Source: Ruminococcus sp. (lineage in GTDB: Bacteria; Bacillota; Clostridia; Oscillospirales; Ruminococcaceae). From it: a stretch of 35,881 nt of DNA. The notes beneath the pieces are model-generated. The model was not told the origin of the DNA and did no database searches. It was given only the letters and a program-made list of their open reading frames with translations. The position numbers were made by a program, and so were the translations under genes. Each line of letters opens with the position of its first letter. The first letter of the stretch is position 1. Positions 24,768 through 33,195 of the stretch are shown piece after piece. Location of the stretch: assembly GCA_022768805.1 (NCBI GenBank), contig JALELB010000033.1:1-35881 (forward strand), written 5' to 3'.

Positions 24768-25810
24768 TGAACGTGCATACAGAAAATCCAGTGATTATGG
24801 ATGACATTGCGGACATTTGTCATGACACCAGCATCAACTGGGACAGGTTCACAGGCAAAACAGTCCTTGTAACCGGCTCCACCGGACTGATCGGCAAGCT
24901 CATCGTCAAGGCGCTTTCCGCAAAGGGCGGTATCCACGTCATGGCGATGGCAAGAAACCGGGAGAAGGCGGAAGCCTGCTTTACCGGTTACAGCGACGTT
25001 ACGCTGCTGATCTGCGATATATGCAGCATGCCCGAAATTGAAGCCGATATTGACTATATCATTCACTGCGCAAGCATCACAGACAGTAAGATGTTTGTGC
25101 AGCAGCCTGTGGACACCTTCCTGACCGCTGTTATGGGTACGGATAATATTCTGCGGCTTGCTGCCCGAAAGAAATGCGCCGGTGTTGTCTACACCTCCAG
25201 CATGGAGGTTTACGGCACGCCCCAGACTGATGAGAAAATTGATGAACGCCACTCCACCAATCTGGACTGTATGAATGTGCGCTCCTGTTATCCCGAAAGC
25301 AAGCGTGCCTGCGAAAATCTCTGCTGCGCCTATGCATCCCAATACGGAATCAGAGTGATGACTGCCCGCCTCACCCAGACCTTCGGCGCCGGCGTGGACT
25401 ACCAGGATGGCCGTGTTTTTGCGGAATTTGCCCGGTGCGCCGTGGAAAACAGAAACATCGTGCTTCACACCAAGGGGGAAACAAAGCGCTCCTATCTTTA
25501 TACTTCCGACGCAGTAAGAGCAATCCTGGCCATTTTAGCAGACGGACAATCCTGCCATGCCTATAATGTTGCCAATGAAGCCACTTACTGCTCAATTTAT
25601 GAAATGGCGGAGTTAGTGGCAAAGCACTGCGGCGGTGATGAAATAAAGGTAGAATGCATTCCGGAGGATATTACGAAATTCGGATATGCAAACCGGCTGA
25701 ACATGAATCTGGATACCTCTGCGGTGCAGGCGCTGAACTGGCAGCCGAAATACGCCCTGGCGCAGATGTATGAACGAATGATACAAGCCTGGAATACCAC
25801 TGAAAGGTAA
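24767..25810 (+). CDS. NAD-dependent epimerase/dehydratase (extended SDR), partner of the cytidylyltransferase
   Basis: A 347-residue SDR. The cofactor loop is VTGSTGLIGKLIVKAL (about 36-51). The active-site Ser is in VVYTSSMEVYG and the catalytic Tyr/Lys in CYPESKRACENLC. Family signals such as ARLTQTFGAGV and RSYLYTSDAVRAIL follow. A 30-residue N-terminal extension precedes the Rossmann fold. The substrate is unknown; overlap with the cytidylyltransferase suggests it makes or modifies the alditol phosphate or the CDP-product. It is not TarJ, which is a medium-chain dehydrogenase. A TTG start at 24758 is rejected because ATG 24767 follows GGGGG and couples to the previous stop. Confidence 0.85.
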   Translation: MNVHTENPVIMDDIADICHDTSINWDRFTGKTVLVTGSTGLIGKLIVKALSAKGGIHVMAMARNREKAEACFTGYSDVTLLICDICSMPEIEADIDYIIHCASITDSKMFVQQPVDTFLTAVMGTDNILRLAARKKCAGVVYTSSMEVYGTPQTDEKIDERHSTNLDCMNVRSCYPESKRACENLCCAYASQYGIRVMTARLTQTFGAGVDYQDGRVFAEFARCAVENRNIVLHTKGETKRSYLYTSDAVRAILAILADGQSCHAYNVANEATYCSIYEMAELVAKHCGGDEIKVECIPEDITKFGYANRLNMNLDTSAVQALNWQPKYALAQMYERMIQAWNTTER

Positions 25811-25819
25811 AATGCACAG

Positions 25820-26806
25820 ATGGAAAAAGCTATTATTTTCGATACCGCAATCGGCACCTCCAATATTGGGGATATTGTTATCCTGGAAAGTCTTGAAACC
25901 CAGCTGGAGCCTTTGCTGAGGCAATGCTTCGTTGTGCGATATGCAACGCACCTGAAAAATTTCAATTTCCTGACCTACCTCAGACTCCGGGCAAAGAGAA
26001 GATATGCGGATGCCTGCGATTATAAATTCATCATGGGCACAAATCTGCTTTCCTACGACATTTTCAATACAAGACGGCAGTGGCAGATCGGACTGCTCAC
26101 CTGGCCCCTGTACAAAAATGTTGTAGTTGCCGGCGTGGGCACCACCCAGGGCAAAAGAAGGCTCACCGCTTACAGCAAATTTATCTACAAGAAAATATTG
26201 AGCAAAAAGTATATTCACTCCGTAAGAGACGAGGAAAGCCGGGAGCTTCTGGAATCCATCGGCATAAAAGCAATCAATACGGGCTGCCCCACGCTGTGGA
26301 AGCTGACGCCGGAGTTCTGCAGGCAGATTCCGACAGGAAAAGCCGGGGCCTGTGCATTCTCCTTAAGTGGCTTCAAGGATCAGCTTGACCTTGAAAAGGA
26401 CGGTAAAATGCTTGCCATTCTGAAACAGAATTATGAAAAGCTGTATTTCTGGTGTCAAACTACGGAGGACGAAAAATACCTTGATACCTTCCCTGAAACT
26501 GCTGATATTACCCGGATTTACAATCTGGATGTTTTCGGTCAGCTGCTGGACAAGGGGAACATTGATTATGTGGGCACACGGCTTCACGGCGGCATTTTTG
26601 CGCTTCAGCACAAGGTTCGTTCCATTATCATCTCCATCGATCACCGTGCCCGGGGCTTTAGGGAAACGAATCATATTGTCACCCTGGAACGGGATGAAAT
26701 AGAGAAGCTGGATGACATGATCAACAGTGAATTCAGGACGGAAATTGTGCTGAAACAGGAGAACATTGATAAATGGAAATCCCAGTTCCTTTCCAGAGGT
26801 GAATGA
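25820..26806 (+). CDS. Polysaccharide pyruvyl transferase family protein
   Basis: A 328-residue member of the PF04230 family, which transfers pyruvate from phosphoenolpyruvate to a sugar or acts in related reactions. N-terminal IGTSNIGDIVILESL and C-terminal IDYVGTRLHGGIFALQHKVRSIIISIDHRARGF are the recognisable blocks; SVRDEESRELLESIGI is also typical. No membrane segment. The likely effect is an acidic ketal on the repeat unit. The ribosome binding site is weak (AAAGG some 13 bases away). Confidence 0.86.
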   Translation: MEKAIIFDTAIGTSNIGDIVILESLETQLEPLLRQCFVVRYATHLKNFNFLTYLRLRAKRRYADACDYKFIMGTNLLSYDIFNTRRQWQIGLLTWPLYKNVVVAGVGTTQGKRRLTAYSKFIYKKILSKKYIHSVRDEESRELLESIGIKAINTGCPTLWKLTPEFCRQIPTGKAGACAFSLSGFKDQLDLEKDGKMLAILKQNYEKLYFWCQTTEDEKYLDTFPETADITRIYNLDVFGQLLDKGNIDYVGTRLHGGIFALQHKVRSIIISIDHRARGFRETNHIVTLERDEIEKLDDMINSEFRTEIVLKQENIDKWKSQFLSRGE

Positions 26807-26807
26807 G

Positions 26808-27767
26808 TTGAATTGCAAAGCCAAGCTCTCCGTTATCATTCCCGTATATAACGTGGAAGGCTATCTGCGCAGATGCCTGGACAGTCTGCTGGCACAATCC
26901 TATCCGAATCTGGAAATCATCCTCTGTGACGATGGGTCCACAGACAGCAGCGGTGCCATCTGTGATGAATATGCCGCAATGGACAATCGGTTTGTTGTCA
27001 TTCATCAGGCAAATGAAGGCGTCTGCACCGCCAGAAATGCTGCCTTCAAAAAGGTGAGCGGAGATTTTCTCACCTTTGTGGATGCCGATGACTTTCTGGA
27101 AGCTGATGCTTATGAAAAGGTTATGGCGGCGATGGAAGACTGCGGTGCAGACGCTTGTTTTTTCGGCTGGCGCAGACTATATGAAAACAGCGGCTCTGTG
27201 GAGGATACATTCAAGGGGCAGAGCGGCACCGGTACTGCAGAAGAAGCAGTCAGACAGGCGCTGATTTTCGACGGATATGCAGGACATATCTGGAATAAGG
27301 TATTCTCCACCGCATACTGGAGAGAAAACGGTTCGGTCAACCTGCCGGAAATGAATCCTGCCTTTGCTGTCGGTGAGGACTGTGAATGGCTTGTCCGCAT
27401 GATGCGCCCCTATCAGAAGGTGGTGTTCCTTACTGACCGCCTGTACAATTACCTGGTAAGGCAGAACAGCGCTGTGAATATTCAGAAGCTCACAAACGCC
27501 CGGCTGACAGAGATCCCCGCCCGGGAGAAAATTGCAGAAGAGGTGACAGAGACCTGGCCCGGTCTGGAGGCTGCTGCCCGTGCAAAAGCATATTCCCGGC
27601 TTATCCAGAACGGCAAGCTGGCATTCAGACTCCGGGATAAGCATGCCGCAGCGCAGATCAGACCCTATCTGGCAAGAAACCGCAGGAGCTATTTTCGCTC
27701 CGATGAAATCAACATAAAACAGAAAATCAAGGCTGTTCTGATAGAGGCTTTGATCAGATTCACATAA
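26808..27767 (+). CDS. Family 2 glycosyltransferase
   Basis: A 319-residue inverting transferase. GT-A signatures: LSVIIPVYNVEGYLRRCLDSLL, ILCDDGSTDSSGAICDEYA, NEGVCTARNAAF, and the metal-binding DADDF. A later GEDCEWLVRMM block is typical of capsule GT2 enzymes. The start is probably TTG 26808, right after the previous stop with GAGGTGA upstream; the earlier TTG at 26766 would overlap without a ribosome site. One of only two plain sugar transferases in the cluster. Confidence 0.9.
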   Translation: MNCKAKLSVIIPVYNVEGYLRRCLDSLLAQSYPNLEIILCDDGSTDSSGAICDEYAAMDNRFVVIHQANEGVCTARNAAFKKVSGDFLTFVDADDFLEADAYEKVMAAMEDCGADACFFGWRRLYENSGSVEDTFKGQSGTGTAEEAVRQALIFDGYAGHIWNKVFSTAYWRENGSVNLPEMNPAFAVGEDCEWLVRMMRPYQKVVFLTDRLYNYLVRQNSAVNIQKLTNARLTEIPAREKIAEEVTETWPGLEAAARAKAYSRLIQNGKLAFRLRDKHAAAQIRPYLARNRRSYFRSDEINIKQKIKAVLIEALIRFT

Positions 27768-27796
27768 ACATTGCTTGTAATCAAAGGATTGGATCA

Positions 27797-28981
27797 ATGG
27801 TAATAAAAACCTTCAGAATTCCCCTGTTGGAATTGATTTTTTTGGCGGTATATGCGCTGTTTGCAGCCGCCATGATTATTGATGCGTCGCTGATTTCCCT
27901 CGGTCCCATCAAAACACTGATTAACTACGGTTCCGTGGGCATTCTGGCGGCTATATTGATTATCCGAAGCTACTCGCTGAAACAGATTCGGTTTTATCTG
28001 TTGTTCGGCATTTTTATATTTGCAGCCTTAACCACGAAGCGAACATTCCTGCTGGTTTATATGCTGCTGCTGCTGAACGCAAGATACTCCAGCTTCCGCA
28101 AAATCGTGTTTACCTCGCTGATTGCCAGCAGTCTATCCATCCTTTTTGTCATCCTGTGCTGCAAGCTGGGACTGATTGCCGACCTTGTTTATACAAGGGA
28201 CGGGGTTGAAAATGCGCATTCCTACGGCTTCGGCCATTACAGCTCCATTTCCTATTTCGCCCTATACATCACGCTCATGTGGTTGTATTTACGAAAGCAT
28301 GCCGTGGGATGGCTGGAGCTTGCCGCCCTGGCCGCGTTCAATTTCGGCATCTACCGCATCACCACCACCCGTCTGAGTTTTTATCTGGCTCTGTTTGTCC
28401 TCCTGCTGTATGTAATTATTGTGAAATACAGGTGGATTAAAACCTCCTCCACATTCATCGTCTTTCTGTCTTCCATTGGCTTTGCTGTCTGCTTTACGGC
28501 ATGTGTCCTGCTGCACTATATGTATGACCCCGCCAATGAAATACTGGAAAAACTCAACCAGCAGCTGAACAGCCGACTGCTGATGGGAAGAACCGCCTTT
28601 GACCTTTACGGTCTGAAGCTCTTCGGTCAGTCCATCGAAATGGTAGGCATCAAAAGCGCTGTATTCGGCGAGGGAAACCAGAAGTATTTTTACATTGATT
28701 CCGGCTATGTTTATGCATTGATCGGCTACGGCATCCTGTTTACCATCGTACTGCTGCTGCTCTATACGATGGTACTGCGGAATACGGCAAAAAAGGAACA
28801 GGGTGTACTATTCATCTGGGCGGTTACCGTTATGCTCTTCAGCATTTCCAACAATGCGTGGGTCAGCATCACCTATAATCCGCTGCTGTTTTACGCTGTA
28901 GTTCCGGAAGCTAACAACGTCCTGACCCGTTTGCTCGATAAGCTGAAAAAGCAAAAGCTGATACACATTCAACTATCATAG
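27797..28981 (+). CDS. wzy: Wzy-like oligosaccharide repeat-unit polymerase
   Basis: A 394-residue polytopic membrane protein with about ten hydrophobic helices. It has a larger extracytoplasmic-type loop in the C-terminal half (LNQQLNSRLLMGRTAFDLYG to YFYIDSGYVYALIGYG), where O-antigen polymerases carry their catalytic arginines. Sequence conservation in this family is low, so the call rests on topology, the RLLMGR and DSGY region, and the cluster context with a flippase. It would polymerise lipid-linked repeats outside the membrane. AAAGGA lies eight bases before ATG 27797. Confidence 0.8.
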   Translation: MVIKTFRIPLLELIFLAVYALFAAAMIIDASLISLGPIKTLINYGSVGILAAILIIRSYSLKQIRFYLLFGIFIFAALTTKRTFLLVYMLLLLNARYSSFRKIVFTSLIASSLSILFVILCCKLGLIADLVYTRDGVENAHSYGFGHYSSISYFALYITLMWLYLRKHAVGWLELAALAAFNFGIYRITTTRLSFYLALFVLLLYVIIVKYRWIKTSSTFIVFLSSIGFAVCFTACVLLHYMYDPANEILEKLNQQLNSRLLMGRTAFDLYGLKLFGQSIEMVGIKSAVFGEGNQKYFYIDSGYVYALIGYGILFTIVLLLLYTMVLRNTAKKEQGVLFIWAVTVMLFSISNNAWVSITYNPLLFYAVVPEANNVLTRLLDKLKKQKLIHIQLS

Positions 28982-28989
28982 GTGATTGC

Positions 28990-30198
28990 ATGGAATACAA
29001 AAAGCCCGGATTAATCCGGAAAATTACACATAAGCTATCCGAGAAAAGCTGTATTGCCTTTGGGAATGCATGGACAAAGCCTGACCCAAAGCTGATCGTT
29101 TTTTCCAGTGAACCCGATTTTTCCGATAACAGCCGAGTGTTGTTTGAATATATGCAGGAAAACGGCTTTGCGGAAAAATACAAATTTGTCTGGATTGTCA
29201 ACGAGCCTGAGAAATTTGCCGCTTTGCCCTATCAGAATACGGTATTTGTACAAAAAAATGACGAATACAGGTATCTGCGCAAAGAAGCCCTGCAATATCT
29301 CATGCAAGCGCATTACTATATCGGCACACATATTCGTCAGAACCGGATCAGAAAAGCAAATTCCGGTCAGACCATTATCAACCTGTGGCATGGCTGCGGC
29401 TTCAAGGATACACAGCATATGCCCTGGAACGATGCGTTTGATTATGTGCTTGTGCCCGGTGATGTATTTATTGAAACAAAGTCCAGATTTTTCGGGTGCA
29501 GCAAGGATAAAATCCTGCCCATCGGCTACCCCAGATATGACCTGTTCCGGAAAGAAAATGCGACAATGGCTGACTTTGTAGCTCAGTTCAAGCATAACCC
29601 GGACACCAAGCTCGTTATCTGGATGCCCACCTTCCGGAAAACCGGAAAGAATAAATATCCGGAAGAAAATATTGCATACCAGTTCCCCCTGCCGGTTCTG
29701 CAGTCCACGGATGAGCTGTTGCGGCTTGACAATCTTTGCAGGAAAAAAAACCTTGTGATACTGGTGAAAAAGCATCAGTACCAGCAGGATTTCGGCATTG
29801 ACCAGAGAAGCCTGAGCAACATTGTATTGATTGATAATCAGACCTTTGAGGATCATCATATCCAGATGTACGAATTTCTGCCCCATACGGACGCACTAAT
29901 TTCTGATTATTCTTCCGCTGCCATTGATTATCTCCTGATTGACAAGCCCATCGGCTTTACCCTGGACGATTATGAGCGCTATAAGGAAACAAGGGGCTTT
30001 GTTTTTGAAAATCCCCTGGACTATATGCCGGGTGCGCACATCTACACCTTTGATGAGCTGGCCGCATTCATCGTGGACATTGCTGACGGAAACGAAGATA
30101 CTTACAAATCCCAGAGAGCTGAAGTCAGGAAACACACAAACAAATACAGCAGTGACTTCTGTAAACGGATTATCGAAAGGTTTGAACTATCAACATGA
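28990..30198 (+). CDS. CDP-glycerol glycerophosphotransferase family protein (second copy)
   Basis: A 402-residue TagB/TagF-family protein, clearly diverged from the copy at 22892. Blocks: INLWHGCGFKDTQH, PIGYPRYDLFRKE, VIWMPTFRKTGKNKYP, LVILVKKHQYQQDFG, and DALISDYSSAAIDYLLIDKPIGF with the Asp-Tyr-Ser-Ser. It lacks an obvious N-terminal membrane helix. It may add a different polyol phosphate, or act at another position, consistent with two CDP-polyol routes in the operon. It overlaps the next gene by ATGA. Confidence 0.92.
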   Translation: MEYKKPGLIRKITHKLSEKSCIAFGNAWTKPDPKLIVFSSEPDFSDNSRVLFEYMQENGFAEKYKFVWIVNEPEKFAALPYQNTVFVQKNDEYRYLRKEALQYLMQAHYYIGTHIRQNRIRKANSGQTIINLWHGCGFKDTQHMPWNDAFDYVLVPGDVFIETKSRFFGCSKDKILPIGYPRYDLFRKENATMADFVAQFKHNPDTKLVIWMPTFRKTGKNKYPEENIAYQFPLPVLQSTDELLRLDNLCRKKNLVILVKKHQYQQDFGIDQRSLSNIVLIDNQTFEDHHIQMYEFLPHTDALISDYSSAAIDYLLIDKPIGFTLDDYERYKETRGFVFENPLDYMPGAHIYTFDELAAFIVDIADGNEDTYKSQRAEVRKHTNKYSSDFCKRIIERFELST

Positions 30199-31265
30199 AT
30201 GAAATCCAATCCGCAAATCAAAACAGCCGGATCCTGGCAATCGATTACCTGAAGGCCATTTCCATTATACTCGTTGTGTTCTCCCATATCAATCAATATA
30301 ACGGATCGGCAAAGATCTGGTCTGTCTGCTTTGCGGTAAACGTTTTTTTCTTTTCCCACGGGGTGGTGTTCCGGCAGAAAATCAAGAAGCTGTCCGACTG
30401 GAAGGACTTCATTCTGAACCGCCTGATTGCCATTATGGCGCCATATCTGATCTGGGCCATGATTTACTCCCCCTTTACGATCAAAAATGTGCTGAAAATC
30501 GCATACGGCTCCCATGAGTCCTTATCCCTGGCAGGGAGCCTGACTTCATTATGGTTTCTCCCCTGCCTGTTTGCTGGGGATATGCTGTTTGAGCTGATTC
30601 TCTGCGCTGCTGATAAAATACCCGGCAAGAAAGGGCGATTTGCATTCATTCTTGCAGCGGTGCTTTTGATGCTGGGCGCATGCGTCCTGATTCCCCATCC
30701 GCAAAACGGCTGGCCCTTTGAAGCCGATGTGGCGATCCAGGCAGCAGCATGGATCGGCGCCGGTTATCTTACCATGTACTTGCTGAAAAACAGAATTGCT
30801 TCCGACACCGGGAAAAAGACGAATCTTTTCCTCCTGATCCTGCTTGCAGCCGCAGGGCTGGCCTGCTCTTTGACGGCCTTCTGCAATACCGGCATGCCGG
30901 GAGGCTATGTCATGGTTGCAGAGGCCAGATACGGCAATTATCTGCTGTACATGGCAAGTGCAGCCGGAGGTACTGTTTTTGCTGTTGCCCTGAGCTTTAT
31001 TCTGGCAAGAATCAAAAACAAGCTGTTTATGCGCACCTTCCAGCTCATCGGGCAGAATACGATGGTTATTTTTGCCGTCCATAAATTCGTGATTTTCACC
31101 CTGCAGGACGTTATGCGCAGTATTGCCATCCCCAATGGGGCAGCTGCTGCAATCATTCTGGTGTCAGCAATCGCTGTCAGTCTGATTCTGGCACCGATCA
31201 TCAACACCTATATGCCTTTGCTGGCAGGCAAAATGAAATATAAGCGGATATTCGGAGAGAAATAA
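30195..31265 (+). CDS. Acyltransferase 3 family membrane O-acyltransferase
   Basis: A 356-residue polytopic protein. RILAIDYLKAISIILVVFSHINQ is the canonical first block with the catalytic-region His. FFFSHGVVFRQKI and DWKDFILNRLIAIMAPYLIW follow, as do about ten helices. It resembles the fucose-4-O-acetylase-like branch. Expected to acetylate glycan residues using an acyl donor from the cytosol. Coupled to its neighbours on both sides by overlapping stop and start codons. Confidence 0.88.
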   Translation: MNEIQSANQNSRILAIDYLKAISIILVVFSHINQYNGSAKIWSVCFAVNVFFFSHGVVFRQKIKKLSDWKDFILNRLIAIMAPYLIWAMIYSPFTIKNVLKIAYGSHESLSLAGSLTSLWFLPCLFAGDMLFELILCAADKIPGKKGRFAFILAAVLLMLGACVLIPHPQNGWPFEADVAIQAAAWIGAGYLTMYLLKNRIASDTGKKTNLFLLILLAAAGLACSLTAFCNTGMPGGYVMVAEARYGNYLLYMASAAGGTVFAVALSFILARIKNKLFMRTFQLIGQNTMVIFAVHKFVIFTLQDVMRSIAIPNGAAAAIILVSAIAVSLILAPIINTYMPLLAGKMKYKRIFGEK

Positions 31266-32713
31266 TGGGTAAAACAAAACGAAATCTTATCTATCAGACG
31301 CTCTATCAGATGTTAACGCTGGTGCTGCCCTTCGTGACAGCACCCTATATATCCAGAGTGCTCGGATCAGAAAATACGGGCATTTACTCGTATACCTATA
31401 CGACAGTCAACTACTTTATGCTTGCTGCGCTGCTGGGCATCGAAACCTATGGCACCAGAACCATTTCCAGGGTGCGCAACAATCAGGAAGAGCTGAATAA
31501 GGCGTTTTCCAGCTTGTTCTACTGCCATGTGTTCGTTGCAGGCTTGTGTCTCATCGTCTATATGGTCTACGCCCTGTTCTTCAGCGGCGTTTACCGGGTT
31601 TATGCCATCATCCAGGCTTTGTATATTCTTGCAGAGCTTCTGAATATCAACTGGTTTTTCTTCGGCATAGAGGAATTCAAAATTACCGTTACACGCAATC
31701 TGGTCATCAAGGTGCTGACAATCGCCTCGATTTTCTTATTTGTCAAGGATAAAAACGACCTCATTGTCTATATCACCATCATGGCTCTGGGCACATTTAT
31801 CAGCCAGTCCTTTGTGTGGATCTTTCTCAGGAAATACATCAAATTCGTGAAAGCCAGCTTGTCTGAGATTTTCAGTCACCTGAAGCCCATGAGCGTGCTT
31901 TTTATTTCAGTCATTGCCACCAGCATATACCGGATGGTGAGCAAATCCATGCTGGGAGCCATGGGAGAACTGTCTTCCCTTGGCTGCTTTGAATATGCGG
32001 ACAAAATTATCCGCATGCCCTTGAGTATCATTACGGCCATCGGCCTTGTCATGCTCTCCAAAACCTCCAATATGTATGTCAACAACAACAAGGGGGCTGT
32101 CAGCCTGGTGGGCAAGTCCATGGAAGCGGTGCTGATCTTCGCTTCTGCCATCGCCTTTGGACTTTGCGGTATTGCGGACAATTTTGCAGTGCTGTTTTTC
32201 GGCTCCGAATATGCCTACACCGGAAATCTGATTGAAGCAATGAGCATTTCCCTGATATTCATGTCCTGGAACAATGTACTGAGAACACAGTACCTGATGC
32301 CAAAGTGCAAGGACAAGGAATATGTGATCGCAGTCTGGGCCGGAGCAGTGGTGAATGTGCTGAGCAATCTCATCTTCATCCGGCTATGGGGCGCCACCGG
32401 CGCAGCGCTTACCACAAGCCTTTCCTATTTCGTGGTCAGCCTGGTACAGGCATATTACGTGAAGAAAGAGCTTCCTGTTTTGGAATATCTGAAAAAATCC
32501 GCTGTACCCTTTGCAGCCGGCATCGTGATGCTTCTCTGCGTAAAATGCATCGGATACGCTCTGGACTGCAGCTGGATCTCACTGTTCCTGCAGGTGCTGG
32601 CAGGCGGAATCATCTATATGACCATCGTACTGATCTACCTGAAAAAGACCAATTCGTATATTTATGCCGGACTTGTGGAGCCCTTTATCAAAAAAATAAG
32701 GACAGGCAAATAA
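31265..32713 (+). CDS. wzx: Oligosaccharide flippase
   Basis: A 482-residue protein with about 12-14 hydrophobic helices of the MOP/MATE superfamily. Start block LIYQTLYQMLTLVLPFVTAPYISRVLGSENTGIYSYTYTTVNYF is typical of Wzx proteins. ELLNINWFFFGIEEFK and FFGSEYAYTGNLIEAMSISLIFMSWNNVLRTQYLMP are also family blocks. It would move lipid-linked repeats across the membrane to the polymerase. Last gene of the operon, 22 bases before a terminator. Confidence 0.95.
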   Translation: MGKTKRNLIYQTLYQMLTLVLPFVTAPYISRVLGSENTGIYSYTYTTVNYFMLAALLGIETYGTRTISRVRNNQEELNKAFSSLFYCHVFVAGLCLIVYMVYALFFSGVYRVYAIIQALYILAELLNINWFFFGIEEFKITVTRNLVIKVLTIASIFLFVKDKNDLIVYITIMALGTFISQSFVWIFLRKYIKFVKASLSEIFSHLKPMSVLFISVIATSIYRMVSKSMLGAMGELSSLGCFEYADKIIRMPLSIITAIGLVMLSKTSNMYVNNNKGAVSLVGKSMEAVLIFASAIAFGLCGIADNFAVLFFGSEYAYTGNLIEAMSISLIFMSWNNVLRTQYLMPKCKDKEYVIAVWAGAVVNVLSNLIFIRLWGATGAALTTSLSYFVVSLVQAYYVKKELPVLEYLKKSAVPFAAGIVMLLCVKCIGYALDCSWISLFLQVLAGGIIYMTIVLIYLKKTNSYIYAGLVEPFIKKIRTGK

Positions 32714-32734
32714 GCCGAACCCTAATCCAATGAT

Positions 32735-32773
32735 AAGCTGCATGGTGAACAACGCTTCCTATGCAGCTTTTTG
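32735..32773 (+). terminator. Terminator of the glycan operon
   Basis: AAGCTGCAT (32735-32743) and ATGCAGCTT (32761-32769) form a nine-base-pair stem with a T-run at 32768-32772. It lies just inside attR. Confidence 0.85.
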
Positions 32774-32799
32774 CATTGACTTCTCCTTGTACGGAACGG

Positions 32800-32806
32800 T
32801 TCCCCG
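32800..32806 (-). other. attR core of the glycan element
   Basis: The minus strand reads CGGGGAA after catalase codons (CAGCGGTT), then element sequence CCGTTCCGTA and the arm CAAGGAGAAG. Same orientation as the attL core, as needed for excision. The distance between cores is 18,272 bases. Confidence 0.8.
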
Positions 32807-33163
32807 AACCGCTGGAAATGCACCAATTCACGCTGCCGCAGAAACCGGATGGCATCCCGCACGTCATAATCATCCGCCAGCCGCAGGATATTGTCATAGG
32901 TGGTGCGTGCCTTCTGCTCTGCAGCCATATCCTCAGTCAGGTCCGTAATAACATCTCCCGCCGACTGGAAAAAGCTTGCGGTAAAGGGCTGGCCAGAGGC
33001 TGCAATAGGGTAAATGCCTGTGGTATGATCGACAAAATAGGTGTCAAAACCGGAACGTTTGATCTCCTCCGGCGTCAGATTCCGGGTCAGCTGATACACA
33101 ATCGTGGAGATCATCTCCACGTGACCGAGTTCTTACGCACACGGAAGATATCAATAGTAAAAC

Positions 33164-33190
33164 AGCCCCAGAGGATGAACCCCTGGGGCT
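33164..33190 (-). terminator. Terminator of the phage late operon
   Basis: AGCCCCAG and CTGGGGCT form an eight-base-pair stem; on the minus strand GTTTTAC follows. It ends the endolysin transcript 31 bases before the catalase junction. Confidence 0.82.
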
Positions 33191-33195
33191 TATTC

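Larger units (their letters stand above)
14528..32806. mobile_element. Serine-recombinase element carrying a surface-glycan operon
   Basis: An 18.3-kb segment bounded by the 7-bp direct repeat CGGGGAA inside a manganese catalase gene. It contains a large serine recombinase and a small partner gene at the left end, then a 16-gene plus-strand polysaccharide operon with its own promoter and terminator. Joining the outer flanks restores the catalase frame. Joining the inner flanks gives a site with arms CTTCCCCTTG and CAAGGAGAAG placed symmetrically around a GA dinucleotide, as expected of a serine-integrase attP. No conjugation, replication or phage structural genes are present, so transfer would need help. 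Base composition by eye resembles the host. Confidence 0.83.
32722..33132 (-). pseudogene. Middle fragment of manganese catalase (CotJC-type)
   Basis: The frame begins without a start at ELGHVEMISTIVYQLT, includes the di-manganese ligands (Glu/His of ELGHVEM, Glu in AAEQKARTTY, and His in RELVHFQRFGE), and covers the ferritin-like helices. Homology stops at QRFGE (32800-32804); the remaining codons to 32722 (PFRTRRSQ onwards) are element sequence. At the 5' side homology stops at about 33132 where prophage sequence begins with an in-frame TAA. Roughly the first 65 codons are missing and should lie on the far side of the prophage. The missing tail is at 14441-14540. Confidence 0.88.
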
